A DNA stretch of 64,000 nt from Bacillota bacterium (lineage in GTDB: Bacteria; Bacillota; Bacilli; Paenibacillales; NBRC-103111): positions 248,001 to 312,000 of the forward strand of contig JAEWIS010000031.1 of the NCBI GenBank assembly GCA_023386955.1, given 5' to 3'. Positions 32,636 through 41,076 of this stretch are shown here, in pieces. The notes under the pieces are model-generated. The model saw only the letters and a program-made list of their open reading frames with translations, made no database searches and was not told the DNA's origin. Both the position numbers and the translations under genes were made by a program. Positions within the stretch are counted from its first letter, which is position 1. Each line of letters begins with the position of its first letter.

Positions 32636-35600
32636 TTACTCCACAACATACCTTAGCTTGGAATATTCGTTGGTCTTCGTTTGTAATCTGATGCTGTTTA
32701 CAATGGTTTTGTCCGCGTCATATACGGTGTATACAATCATCCCTGGCTTAAAGCTGGTTACAACCATGTTCGTTCCCTTAATCGGTCCGGAGGTTCGTTC
32801 ATATTCCGGGGTAATCGAGCTTAGATCGAGCACCTCCAGCATGTCCGGATCATAGGTAACCGTAATTTTTCGCTGGGGCTGCCCAGCCTTCCGAGGGACT
32901 GCAAATACGAAATTAAATTGGGTGTCCTGGGCAATATCCACGGTCAACTCAGGCTGTGTGCTCTGCTTCAGCTTACCTGTCCAATCGCTGGAGCCTGTGC
33001 TTCCTGTCGAACGGACACGGTAGGTATGCATGGTATTGGGCTCCAATCCACCATGGGTATAGCTTGCCGTCCCGTTATGTACCGGGACTGTCTGTCCATC
33101 TACCTCCACCTCATAGCCGCTGGCCCCCATGACCTTATCCCAGGTCAAAATAATAGTTGTGGCGGAAGCCTCTGCTTTTACATTTCCCGGCATGGAGGGA
33201 GCGGTAGAGCGGGTAGCCAGACTGCTCCAGTTGCTCCATTCTCCCACTACTGCTCCATTGACTGCCCGGACACGGTAAGTATGCAGGCTGTTGGAGGCTA
33301 GGTTTGTATGGCTGTAAGAAGTGGCTTGTCCAACAGCAAGAACAATTCCATCGGCTTCAAGCTCATAACCCTCCGCCCCCTCTACCTGACTCCAACTGAC
33401 ATCAATATGCTGGCTGGTCGACTCAAGTCCGGTAATACGCGGAGTTCCCAACGTCGTCAAACTGGAGACTGTTTCTGACCAATCACCTATGGCTGACCCG
33501 CTTCGTGCCCGTACCCGGTATACGTGACGGGAGTTAGGCTCCAACCCGCTATGCTCGAAGAGGTTGGATGAGCCGTTGTCTATGAGCTTTCCATCCGCCA
33601 GTACCTCGTAGGATTCTGCCCCCTCCACCAAACCCCAGGAAAGTGTAATGGTGTTTTCCGATACGGTCACCTCAACCTGCTGAGGCTGGCCCAATCCTGT
33701 GGTTTTGGTAATCTGCTCCGACCAGTCCCCCGAACCTCCCGCATTCCAGGCTCTTACCCGATAGCTATGTGTACTGTTAGGAAGCAGATTTTCATGGGTG
33801 TAGATGCCGTGAAGCGGAACCGGAATGATTTCTCCATCGGTTTCCACTTCATAGCCTTGTGCTCCTTTTACCGCCTTCCACGTAAGCGTAATGGTTGAGC
33901 TGCCAGCCACAACAGCCTGAAACTGAAGGGGCTTCTCCGGCAAGGTGATGATTCGGGACAAGTCGCACCAATCCCCCGTCGTATAAGCACTTTGGGCACG
34001 GACCCGGTAAGTATGCTCCGAGCTGGGCTCCAATTGGCTCACCTTATAATAGTTTGACTGTCCTGCTTCCACGATTTGTCCGTCTATTTCAAGTTCATAA
34101 GCCGCAGCTCCGGGGGCCTGCGCCCACTCGAAATAGATGCTGCTTGATCCAGCTATTGCCTTCATCGCTTGGGGGACAGAGGGTTTGACATATACGTCTG
34201 CTGCTTGGCTCCATGGGCTTGTTCCGTCCTGATTCACCGATCTTACCCTGAAGCTATGAGCAGAACCGGGATTAACCGGAGCATACACATATTTGGCAGC
34301 CTTAATGCCGGAGGATAGAATGCCGTCTACCTCCAAATCATAAGTAAGCGCTCCGGGAACCGGATCCCATGTCAATATCATTGCTGTATCTGAAGGATTG
34401 CTTCTCAAATTAGCCGGGATTGCCGGCAAAGTCACACCAACCAATAACTTGCTCCACGCTCCGGGACCACCGGCATTATAGGCTCTAACCCGATAAGTCC
34501 GCTGCATGTTGGCTTCCAGATACTTATCCGTATAGGACAAAACAGAGCCAACATTCAAAATCGTGTTGTAGGTTTCCACCTCATAGCCGGTCGCTCCTGC
34601 CACAGGGTCCCATAACAATTGCATAGAGTCGGTCGTGCTCTCTAGCCTTATATTCCCCGGCACATCCGGCAATGTCCAAGCCTCCCGGAGTTGACTCCAT
34701 TCCCCGATGATATCGCCGCTGTTGGCCCTCACCCGGTAGGTATGGCTGGTTCCGGGCTCCAGACCTGCATGCCGGTAGGAAGGAGTGGGACCCACCGGAT
34801 GGATGACTCCATCCACCTCTACCTCGTGTCCGTCTGCCTGCCATACCGTTGGCCATTGCAGAGTTAATGCATCGGACGCAGCTATGGCGTTGGGCTGAGG
34901 AATGCCAAAAGGATACAGATGCTCCTGGGGAATGGGCTCCCGGGGCTGACTGGCGCTTTGCCAATACAGCACGGCCTGGGGATTTCCGTCCTTGCTGGAA
35001 TATTCGGCGCGCAGATTATACCGCTCACCTGCATATACCCGGGTGGTAACCGATTCTATGCCTGCACTGTTTGATTCCCACCGGTCAATGACCAATTGTC
35101 CGTTCAGCCATAAACGTGACGGACCGCGAGACTGCAGCTCCAACGTGTACTCCTCTGAATATTCAGGCTGGAATTGCCCCGACCACCTGACAGAGAAATC
35201 CTGGTCATTAAAACCGCCAGCCGGCAAAACAGGTCTGGTTTGTACATTCACCTGTTCATCTACTTTATTCAGCATGGTACCGGCAAAATCGCTGCCGCTG
35301 TAATATTCTGCTCGTAGACCGTGAAGCGCATATTTAAGCAGTGTGTATCCGTGACCGCCAGTGCCTGTTTGAATGATCGGCTGCTTATTGGCAGTCAGGT
35401 TTCCCCCGACTGCTACCCAACCGCCTGCAGCAATACGGAGATGATTGTTCACCGCAACGTTATTCCTTACAAAAAAGTCTCCCTGTGACACAAGCAGATT
35501 GGCCGTTTCATTATTGGATACGAGCTCGCCCACCGTTATTTCGTCTTGTGCGCTCATGTCCACACGGGTATTGATGTTTAAGTTCCCCTTCACCACGATG

Positions 35601-36778
35601 CTCTTGGCGGAAACCTGAAGTGTTCCGTTGTTATAAACCAAATTGCCGGCTGCCAATTGGCCTGAAGCCTGCACCGTTGAATTCTGGTTCAGATGAAGGC
35701 TTCCTCCAACCCATATATGTCCTTCATTCTCCAATTGAAGATTAGACGCCAACGCCTTCAACGTAAGCTCCGTATTGGCATTGAGACCTTGCCGGATGAA
35801 CAAGCTGCCATACACGGTAATACTCAGTTTTTGATTGGTATTCATGCCATCCACAATAAGAAAAACCGGACGGTCAGGGGATCCGAACACTGCGGATGAG
35901 TCCAGATTAAGCTGCCCCGCGCGAATCACCGCCGGAGAGCCGCTGCTGCGGGCAATGGCAGCTTGTATGCCCGGTACATCCTGACCACCATATACCGCCC
36001 GTCCTTCGATGGAGGCTACTTGCCCCTCCAGCTCCTGCCACCTGCTATCCAAATGCCCGCTGATTGCTTTGTCCAGTCCGGGTACCCGAATGTATTCAGG
36101 TGTGTTGTATATATTGGTGGATTGCCCTGACAGCAATAATTTATTACCGGAACCTGTTCTTGCCTCCTTGGGTAAGGAAATTTGGGGAGCAGCCGGTTCT
36201 CCCTTCTCCGGTTCGTCCAGCTTCAGCACCTGCACGGACCGCAAAGCAGTGGCGGAAGCCGGCTGATCTCCGAAGGTCAGTGTTAAATGCCCATCATGCA
36301 CATATATGGATTGTTTGACCGTATGTATGGCTCCCTCAGCCAAGGCCATGTTTTCAGCAAGAGCTGTATTTTCGGCAAAAACCGTATTCACACTGGAATA
36401 AACCGCGTCACCCACGGTAACCGCAATTTCATATTTACCTCTACTCAAGGATAGTTCCCACTGGTCTCCTCCCCGTGTACGGATGTAGCTGTCTTTTCCA
36501 TTGTAAGTATCCTTAGTAACGGATTGATCCTCCATGGCATGGTTCCAACCAAACTCAAGGCCATCCCGCTGACTGAATACTCCCCCTGAATCCACCACCG
36601 GCATCCCTTCAGGAATGCTGGCATCTGAACTTTGAAAGCGGAATTGCCAGGCATCTTGCTCGCCATTGGTTGATGCATGGGCGGTAAAATTACCCGGCAT
36701 TCCTACGGAAAGTACGAGGATCCAAACAAGCAGCATGGCGCATGTACGCCTGCAACGCATCCATCTTGACGCTTGCAT
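32636..36778 (-). CDS. Secreted PA14 and fibronectin-III repeat protein, first gene of the c-di-GMP operon
   Basis: About 1380 residues from ATG 36778 (AAGGAGG seven bases upstream), with a signal peptide (MLLVWILVLSVGMPGNFTAHA). The N-terminal third is a repetitive beta region (LTLKALASNLQLENEGHIWV, VKGNLNINTRVD, NNVAVNNHLRIAAGGWVAVG) that looks like a beta-solenoid. A PA14 domain follows (LRAEYYSG, VRWSGQFQPEYSEEYTLELQ, WLNGQLVID), a fold that often binds glycans. Eight fibronectin-III modules come next, then a C-terminal cohesin-like domain (TVTYDPDMLEVLDLSSITPE). It is the first gene behind the cyclic-di-GMP riboswitch. No wall-sorting signal is visible. Confidence 0.83.
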   Translation of the reverse strand: MQASRWMRCRRTCAMLLVWILVLSVGMPGNFTAHASTNGEQDAWQFRFQSSDASIPEGMPVVDSGGVFSQRDGLEFGWNHAMEDQSVTKDTYNGKDSYIRTRGGDQWELSLSRGKYEIAVTVGDAVYSSVNTVFAENTALAENMALAEGAIHTVKQSIYVHDGHLTLTFGDQPASATALRSVQVLKLDEPEKGEPAAPQISLPKEARTGSGNKLLLSGQSTNIYNTPEYIRVPGLDKAISGHLDSRWQELEGQVASIEGRAVYGGQDVPGIQAAIARSSGSPAVIRAGQLNLDSSAVFGSPDRPVFLIVDGMNTNQKLSITVYGSLFIRQGLNANTELTLKALASNLQLENEGHIWVGGSLHLNQNSTVQASGQLAAGNLVYNNGTLQVSAKSIVVKGNLNINTRVDMSAQDEITVGELVSNNETANLLVSQGDFFVRNNVAVNNHLRIAAGGWVAVGGNLTANKQPIIQTGTGGHGYTLLKYALHGLRAEYYSGSDFAGTMLNKVDEQVNVQTRPVLPAGGFNDQDFSVRWSGQFQPEYSEEYTLELQSRGPSRLWLNGQLVIDRWESNSAGIESVTTRVYAGERYNLRAEYSSKDGNPQAVLYWQSASQPREPIPQEHLYPFGIPQPNAIAASDALTLQWPTVWQADGHEVEVDGVIHPVGPTPSYRHAGLEPGTSHTYRVRANSGDIIGEWSQLREAWTLPDVPGNIRLESTTDSMQLLWDPVAGATGYEVETYNTILNVGSVLSYTDKYLEANMQRTYRVRAYNAGGPGAWSKLLVGVTLPAIPANLRSNPSDTAMILTWDPVPGALTYDLEVDGILSSGIKAAKYVYAPVNPGSAHSFRVRSVNQDGTSPWSQAADVYVKPSVPQAMKAIAGSSSIYFEWAQAPGAAAYELEIDGQIVEAGQSNYYKVSQLEPSSEHTYRVRAQSAYTTGDWCDLSRIITLPEKPLQFQAVVAGSSTITLTWKAVKGAQGYEVETDGEIIPVPLHGIYTHENLLPNSTHSYRVRAWNAGGSGDWSEQITKTTGLGQPQQVEVTVSENTITLSWGLVEGAESYEVLADGKLIDNGSSNLFEHSGLEPNSRHVYRVRARSGSAIGDWSETVSSLTTLGTPRITGLESTSQHIDVSWSQVEGAEGYELEADGIVLAVGQATSYSHTNLASNSLHTYRVRAVNGAVVGEWSNWSSLATRSTAPSMPGNVKAEASATTIILTWDKVMGASGYEVEVDGQTVPVHNGTASYTHGGLEPNTMHTYRVRSTGSTGSSDWTGKLKQSTQPELTVDIAQDTQFNFVFAVPRKAGQPQRKITVTYDPDMLEVLDLSSITPEYERTSGPIKGTNMVVTSFKPGMIVYTVYDADKTIVNSIRLQTKTNEYSKLRYVVE

Positions 36779-36828
36779 TACTTTTCCTCCTTTTAGAAAA
36801 TTGCGATTTTTCAGTGATCTGCAAACGC

Positions 36829-36964
36829 AAAAAAACAAGCCCTATCCGGCGGCCCGGCTGCCATACCAGCTGCATGTGAAATAGCTCATGCAGCGGCTCA
36901 GGCCCGTGGCTTTGCGTCCCCAACTTTCGTACGGGTTTGCCTTTTTCAGTTAAAGCTTGTTTTT
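36829..36964 (-). ncRNA. Cyclic-di-GMP-I (GEMM) riboswitch
   Basis: Read on the minus strand, the region has the ordered GEMM-I landmarks: GGCAAACC (36934-36941), a GAAAG tetraloop hairpin (36924-36928), GGGACGCAAAGCC (36908-36920), ACGGGCCT, a variable hairpin CTGCATG...CATGCAG, then GGTATGGCAGCCGGGC (36852-36867). Flanking arms AAAAACAAGC (36955-36964) and GCTTGTTTTT (36831-36840) pair perfectly and close the domain. Seven T (36829-36835) follow, as in a terminator-type expression platform, about 50 bases before the AAGGAGG of the first operon gene. The aptamer senses the second messenger c-di-GMP. Whether binding turns the operon on or off cannot be read with certainty. Confidence 0.93.
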
Positions 36965-37258
36965 CTACACAGGGAATCAATTGTGTCTGTCGCAGAATCA
37001 TGCTTAACTTGATATCATTCCCATGGAATTTTATCCATTTCAAACAACATATTTCTGTTAACCCACCTCTTACTCCTGCTAGGTTGCACGTTATTTGTTA
37101 CAATTTTGTGTATAAAGTCGAAATTTGGCAGTGCTTTTGGGGATTCCCCTTCTTTCCTGCTCCTTCCTTGTGCCCCGTCCGCGCTTATGGTACGCTGAAA
37201 ACAAAATAATCCCCGAATAAAAATGCGGATGCTTTTGCCCGAATGAAAGGTGAATCGC

Positions 37259-38386
37259 TTGAACCTGAAGGCCCGACTCCACTTGTATGAAGCCGACAAC
37301 CCGCGCCATAAGCATTGGATTCACCGCTTTCTGGGAATTTACTGGCTGGTGATCGCTTTGCACTTTTTCGCACAGTTAGGGGCATTCCTGTTTATCCCCG
37401 CATATGAGATCGGGACCCGGGAATTTTACCTTCGCATCCTGCTGTTTCCGCATCTGTTCATGAGCGCCTTCACCATAATTGCCTTTGCCATCTGCCGGTT
37501 CTGGCCCCGGCTTTCCTTCCATGCCTTGTCCGTTTGCGGGACCATCATCTCCACGGAGATTATTCACCTAAATGGCGATATCCGGATTATTTCCGCCGCG
37601 ATGCTTCTCCCGATTATGGCTTCCGCCATCTTTTTCCGGCCGGATGTGACCTGGTTTACCGCGGGGCTTCAGGCTGTGGCGCTGCTGTTCCTGTACAGCA
37701 CGGATTCCGGGTTCCGGCAGTTTCTGAACCCCTTTGACCTGATTGCCATTCCTCTGTTTCTTTTGGTGGGCACCTTGGTAATGGGGATTATTATCCAGAA
37801 CGGCCGGGGGATTGCCGAGAATCTGGAGACTACCACCCTGGATAAGCAGGAGCTGATGGTCGAGAATGTGCTGATGACAACCATGGCCAAAACCGACGCG
37901 CTGACAGGCCTGTACAACCACATGTCCTTTCATGAGTTCTATGATAAAGCCATTGACTTCGGCGCCCAGGGATATACCTTCCACCTGGCGCTTCTGGATA
38001 TTGACCACTTCAAGTCGGTCAATGACAAATTCGGCCACCGCACCGGCGATATTGTGCTGGCCCGGGTGGCGCAGGTGATTCGTGAGGCCATTGAGCCTAC
38101 GGATATTGCAGCCCGCTACGGGGGTGAAGAGTTTGCCGTCTTGCTGTTCGAAAAAAGCTTCGAGCAGGCCTACGCCGTTATGGAAACGGTCCGGGAACGG
38201 CTGGCGGCGCTTCATCACGAAGAGCTGCACCATAAAGCGGTAACCATCAGCATCGGCCTGCGGAGCTTCAGCCGCTTCGACACTAAGGAAGCCATGTTCG
38301 AGGCCGCGGACGATCTGCTGTACCAGGCCAAACGGGCGGGCCGCAACCGGACGGTGGCGGCGGTTTCCGCCAAGGGCAACAGATAA
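37259..38386 (+). CDS. Membrane-bound diguanylate cyclase (GGDEF)
   Basis: About 375 residues from TTG 37259 (AAAGGTG six bases upstream; GTG 37250 is in frame but too close to the ribosome binding site). Five to six hydrophobic segments occupy residues 25-185 (IYWLVIALHFFAQLGAFLFI and others), a MASE-type membrane sensor without a recognised ligand site. The GGDEF domain follows from about 215: TDALTGLYNH, LLDIDHFKSVNDKFGH, the active-site motif RYGGEEFAVLLFE and VTISIGL. It makes c-di-GMP from two GTP. The inhibitory RxxD site just before GGEEF reads EPTD, so product inhibition is probably absent. It is divergent from the operon controlled by the c-di-GMP riboswitch. Confidence 0.9.
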   Translation: MNLKARLHLYEADNPRHKHWIHRFLGIYWLVIALHFFAQLGAFLFIPAYEIGTREFYLRILLFPHLFMSAFTIIAFAICRFWPRLSFHALSVCGTIISTEIIHLNGDIRIISAAMLLPIMASAIFFRPDVTWFTAGLQAVALLFLYSTDSGFRQFLNPFDLIAIPLFLLVGTLVMGIIIQNGRGIAENLETTTLDKQELMVENVLMTTMAKTDALTGLYNHMSFHEFYDKAIDFGAQGYTFHLALLDIDHFKSVNDKFGHRTGDIVLARVAQVIREAIEPTDIAARYGGEEFAVLLFEKSFEQAYAVMETVRERLAALHHEELHHKAVTISIGLRSFSRFDTKEAMFEAADDLLYQAKRAGRNRTVAAVSAKGNR

Positions 38387-38400
38387 CTCCGTCATCTACA

Positions 38401-38437
38401 AAAAAAGACTGCACCTTCTTATGAGAAGGCAGCAGTC
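38401..38437 (-). terminator. Bidirectional terminator between cyclase and MATE genes
   Basis: AGACTGC-ACCTTCTTATGAGAAGG-CAGCAGTCT forms a long hairpin. On the minus strand it is followed by seven T (ending the MATE transcript); on the plus strand by CTTTCG (end of the cyclase gene). Confidence 0.75.
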
Positions 38438-38496
38438 TCTTTCGCATTTGTATATTTGAGGATTGAATGCATATCTGCAGAGCGGTACGGCAGCAC

Positions 38497-39888
38497 TTAA
38501 TCGATCAACCGGTGGGCATACCACTTGGTTCCCCGGTAGCGCCACAGGAAGATAGCTCCCCGTACGCCCCATTCGCAGTTCATCGCCAGCCATACGCCGA
38601 TGATGCCGTATCCCAGCATGATGCCGAGCACGTACCCCAGCACTACCCGGAACAGCCACATGGTGAGCATGGCGATGATCGAGGTGAATTTGGAATCTCC
38701 GGCCGCCCGCAGCGCTGCAGGGGTAATGAAGCTGATGGACCAGAGCGGCACCTGGAATACAAAGTTGATCACCGTCAGGATAAAGAGATCATGCATAATT
38801 TCATCCGGCGGATTAAACAGGCTGACCAGCGGATAGAACAAAGGAAGCAGGATCAAGGCCATCAGCAGCAGGGACAAGGAGGACAGGAGAATAAAGGATT
38901 TGATAAACTTGCGCGCATCCTGTACATCCCGCCGCCCCATACATTGGCCTACGACGGTCACGATAGTCAACGACAAGGCCCCGGATGGAATTTGGGCCAA
39001 ACCTGCAATGGTATTGCCAATGGCATTGGTAGCGATGGCATACGTTCCAAGGCTTACGATGAAGATCTGGGTCAGCAGCTTACCCCCGTTGAAGAACATT
39101 TGCTCCGCGGCGAAGGGCAGTCCGATAAACATGATCTTCTTCAGCATGGAAATCTGCAGCCGGAAAAAATCCGCAAGCCGCAGACCCAGCGTAGTCTCCA
39201 TCCGCAACAGATAAAAGATAGCGCAGGCCGCACCGAGATACCGGGCGATGTTCACGGCAATGGTCATGCCGGTAACACCCATACCCAGCATGTGAATAAA
39301 CACACCGTTCAACGCCACATAGGAGATGTTGGTGATCAGCGACAGAGCCAAGGATGCCCGGGTTTTGCCCGTTCCCCGGAGTACGCCGCAGACGGCCTGG
39401 ACGATACCGGCCCCGCCGAAGGAAATGCCGCTGCCGATGAGATAGGTTCGGGCATTGTCCATTACATCAGGTTCGGCTGTGCCGAAGAGCAGATGCAGGA
39501 TGGGATTATGGAAGGCCACCACAATTGCGCCTATTACCAGGGCCACCAGAGAAACGACGGTCACAGAGGAGGCCCCCGATCTGGAGACCATCGCATCATT
39601 GCCGCTGCCCTTGTATTGGGCCACCACCACGGTACCGCCCGTTGCCAGTGCGATAAACACCTGCATCAGGAAGATATTCAGGGAATCTACCATATTCACC
39701 GCACTGATGGCGGCGACGCCGTAGGAGCTGACCATGGCGGTGTTGACCAAATTCAGCCCGATGACGAATAATTGGTCAATCAGGATCGGAATGAACAAGG
39801 ATATAATCTGCCGGTAATCCATGGATTCCCCGGTAAAATACTTATCCAGGAGACCGGGCTTTTTGCCGGGTAACGCTTGCTGTCCCAT
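38497..39888 (-). CDS. MATE family efflux transporter
   Basis: A 463-residue integral membrane protein with about twelve hydrophobic segments. Marks of the family are the N-terminal FIPILIDQLFVIGLNLVNTA, GVAAISAVNMVDSL, a central VCGVLRGTGKTRASLALSLI, and the second-half counterparts LPFAAEQMFFNGGKLLTQIF, NAIGNTIAGLAQIPSGALSL and GQCMGRRDVQDARKF. MATE proteins expel drugs or metabolites by Na+ or H+ antiport; the substrate cannot be told from the sequence. The start is ATG 39888, with only a weak ribosome binding site. It stands alone behind a 150-base leader that contains a terminator. Confidence 0.88.
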   Translation of the reverse strand: MGQQALPGKKPGLLDKYFTGESMDYRQIISLFIPILIDQLFVIGLNLVNTAMVSSYGVAAISAVNMVDSLNIFLMQVFIALATGGTVVVAQYKGSGNDAMVSRSGASSVTVVSLVALVIGAIVVAFHNPILHLLFGTAEPDVMDNARTYLIGSGISFGGAGIVQAVCGVLRGTGKTRASLALSLITNISYVALNGVFIHMLGMGVTGMTIAVNIARYLGAACAIFYLLRMETTLGLRLADFFRLQISMLKKIMFIGLPFAAEQMFFNGGKLLTQIFIVSLGTYAIATNAIGNTIAGLAQIPSGALSLTIVTVVGQCMGRRDVQDARKFIKSFILLSSLSLLLMALILLPLFYPLVSLFNPPDEIMHDLFILTVINFVFQVPLWSISFITPAALRAAGDSKFTSIIAMLTMWLFRVVLGYVLGIMLGYGIIGVWLAMNCEWGVRGAIFLWRYRGTKWYAHRLID

Positions 39889-39937
39889 GTCATCACATTC
39901 TTTTCTGCTTATAATGGTGAATTGGTCCTAATAAAGG

Positions 39938-39964
39938 AAAAAACTCTTCTCTAGTAAAGAAGAG
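39938..39964 (-). terminator. Leader terminator upstream of the MATE gene
   Basis: On the minus strand CTCTTCT-TTACTAG-AGAAGAG (39944-39964) is followed by six T (39938-39943). It lies between the promoter (40044-40072) and the MATE start (39888), so transcription must pass it. Upstream in the leader, GCCC(U)AAC and GUUGGGC pair around an inner GCGGA-UUG-UCCGC hairpin. This layout is typical of riboswitch or attenuation control, but the leader matches no class I recognise. Confidence 0.65.
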
Positions 39965-40043
39965 CAGCGCCGGTTCAACGGGTAAACGGTAAACACCAGC
40001 CCAACTGCCGCGGACAATCCGCCGGTTAGGGCATACCTGATTG

Positions 40044-40072
40044 AGGATACACCGGTTCTACAGGTCTGTCAA
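40044..40072 (-). promoter_or_regulatory. Promoter of the MATE gene
   Basis: TTGACA (40067-40072), 17 bases, TATCCT (40044-40049) on the minus strand. The transcript would start near 40037, giving a leader of about 150 bases. Confidence 0.6.
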
Positions 40073-40122
40073 CGGAACTTTCAGGGAAATCCGAAGCGGC
40101 CTGGGATAATTCCGCCGTAGAA

Positions 40123-40151
40123 TTGCCAATACTATGGAACGATAGTAAGAT
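40123..40151 (+). promoter_or_regulatory. Promoter of the VOC gene
   Basis: TTGCCA (40123-40128), 17 bases, TAAGAT (40146-40151), 36 bases before the VOC start codon. It is divergent from the MATE promoter. Confidence 0.6.
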
Positions 40152-40187
40152 GAGGATGACTCTAAATAAGTTAAGGGAGCTGTGGAT

Positions 40188-40607
40188 ATGGCTATCAATC
40201 CTTATATCAACTTCAACGGGAATTGCCGGGAAGCTGTCGAATTCTATGCGGATGTTTTCGAGTCGGACAAGCCGGTATTTATGGCCTTCGGTGACGCCCC
40301 GGGGGACCCCTCCCACCCGATTCCGGAGGAAGCCAAACATCTGATTATGCACACCCAATTTTTCGTTCACGGCACTCCCGTAATGTGCTCGGATGTATTC
40401 CCCGGCCACCCCTACATACAGGGCAATAACATTAGCATCTCGGTCGTAAGCAAGGAAACGGACGAAGTAAAACGTTATTTCGACAAGCTGAAGGTGGGTG
40501 GCACTGTTCATATGGAGCTGCAGGAAACCTTCTGGAGCAAGGCTTACGCCAATCTCACAGACAGATTCGGCATCGGCTGGCAGCTGAGCCAGGAGCAGCA
40601 GCACTAG
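40188..40607 (+). CDS. VOC family protein (PhnB/glyoxalase-like)
   Basis: A 139-residue protein from ATG 40188 (GGGAG eight bases upstream; GTG 40182 also in frame). NPYINFNGNCREAVEFYADV at the start, LIMHTQFFVHGTPVMCSD, ...G.NISISV and a final LTDRFGIGWQLS match the PhnB-like vicinal-oxygen-chelate family. These small proteins form a metal-binding beta-alpha barrel, but the PhnB branch mostly has no proven reaction. Monocistronic, with its own promoter and terminator. Confidence 0.82.
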   Translation: MAINPYINFNGNCREAVEFYADVFESDKPVFMAFGDAPGDPSHPIPEEAKHLIMHTQFFVHGTPVMCSDVFPGHPYIQGNNISISVVSKETDEVKRYFDKLKVGGTVHMELQETFWSKAYANLTDRFGIGWQLSQEQQH

Positions 40608-40630
40608 AGCCTCCCAAGTATAGCCTCAAC

Positions 40631-40673
40631 AAAAAAGCACACGGACGCCTGGAAGAAGCGTCGTGTGCTTTTT
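40631..40673. terminator. Bidirectional terminator after the VOC gene
   Basis: AAAAAGCACACGGACGC and GCGTCGTGTGCTTTTT form a long stem with one bulge around a 9-base loop, with A-run and T-run on either side. It serves the VOC gene on the plus strand and the 40697 gene on the minus strand. Confidence 0.85.
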
Positions 40674-40696
40674 AAATTTCGCGTTCCCACATCTTC

Positions 40697-40996
40697 CTAT
40701 CTATATCTACCCTTGCGGGAGCTTGCCGAAACCAGAAGAAGGATTGCCGTGACCAGATGCAGCAGCCAGCCCAGAAAGGGAATCCACGCCAGCACGGATG
40801 TGATGATACCCATCACAGACCCGTATACCGGTTCCGATTCGTCCCTGGACATAATCAGGGTGAGAATATGCAGCACCAGCATAATCCCCAATGCCACATA
40901 CACCGTCGACAGAACGATCAATCCTCCCAAAAAGGGAATGGCCAAAAGCAGCTCCAGTCCGCCTGAAACCCACCGCATCACCCGGGCATTCGACAT
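40697..40996 (-). CDS. Small integral membrane protein
   Basis: A 99-residue protein from ATG 40996 (GGAGGGG seven bases upstream). Two long hydrophobic stretches (GGLELLLAIPFLGGLIVLST with its continuation, and VMGIITSVLAWIPFLGWLLH) flank a short charged loop MSRDESEPVYG; the C-terminus is basic. This resembles small membrane proteins of the YqaE/DUF4064 type but no family can be named with confidence. The overlapping frame at 40707-41012 is a shadow. Confidence 0.65.
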   Translation of the reverse strand: MSNARVMRWVSGGLELLLAIPFLGGLIVLSTVYVALGIMLVLHILTLIMSRDESEPVYGSVMGIITSVLAWIPFLGWLLHLVTAILLLVSASSRKGRYR

Positions 40997-41076
40997 ATAC
41001 AAGCCCCTCCATTCGTCAGCCTTTCATCCAATTTTTATCATATCATGCTGACAAGCTTGTTGGATATCCTGAACTA

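Noticed and set aside
36965..37250. Possible promoter of the c-di-GMP operon and of the cyclase gene
   Set aside because: Only weak hexamers with poor spacing were seen (for example TTGAAA with a 19-base spacer), so no promoter is called.
38467..39771. 434-codon open frame on the plus strand
   Set aside because: Antisense to the MATE transporter; His/Gln-rich shadow without ribosome binding site.
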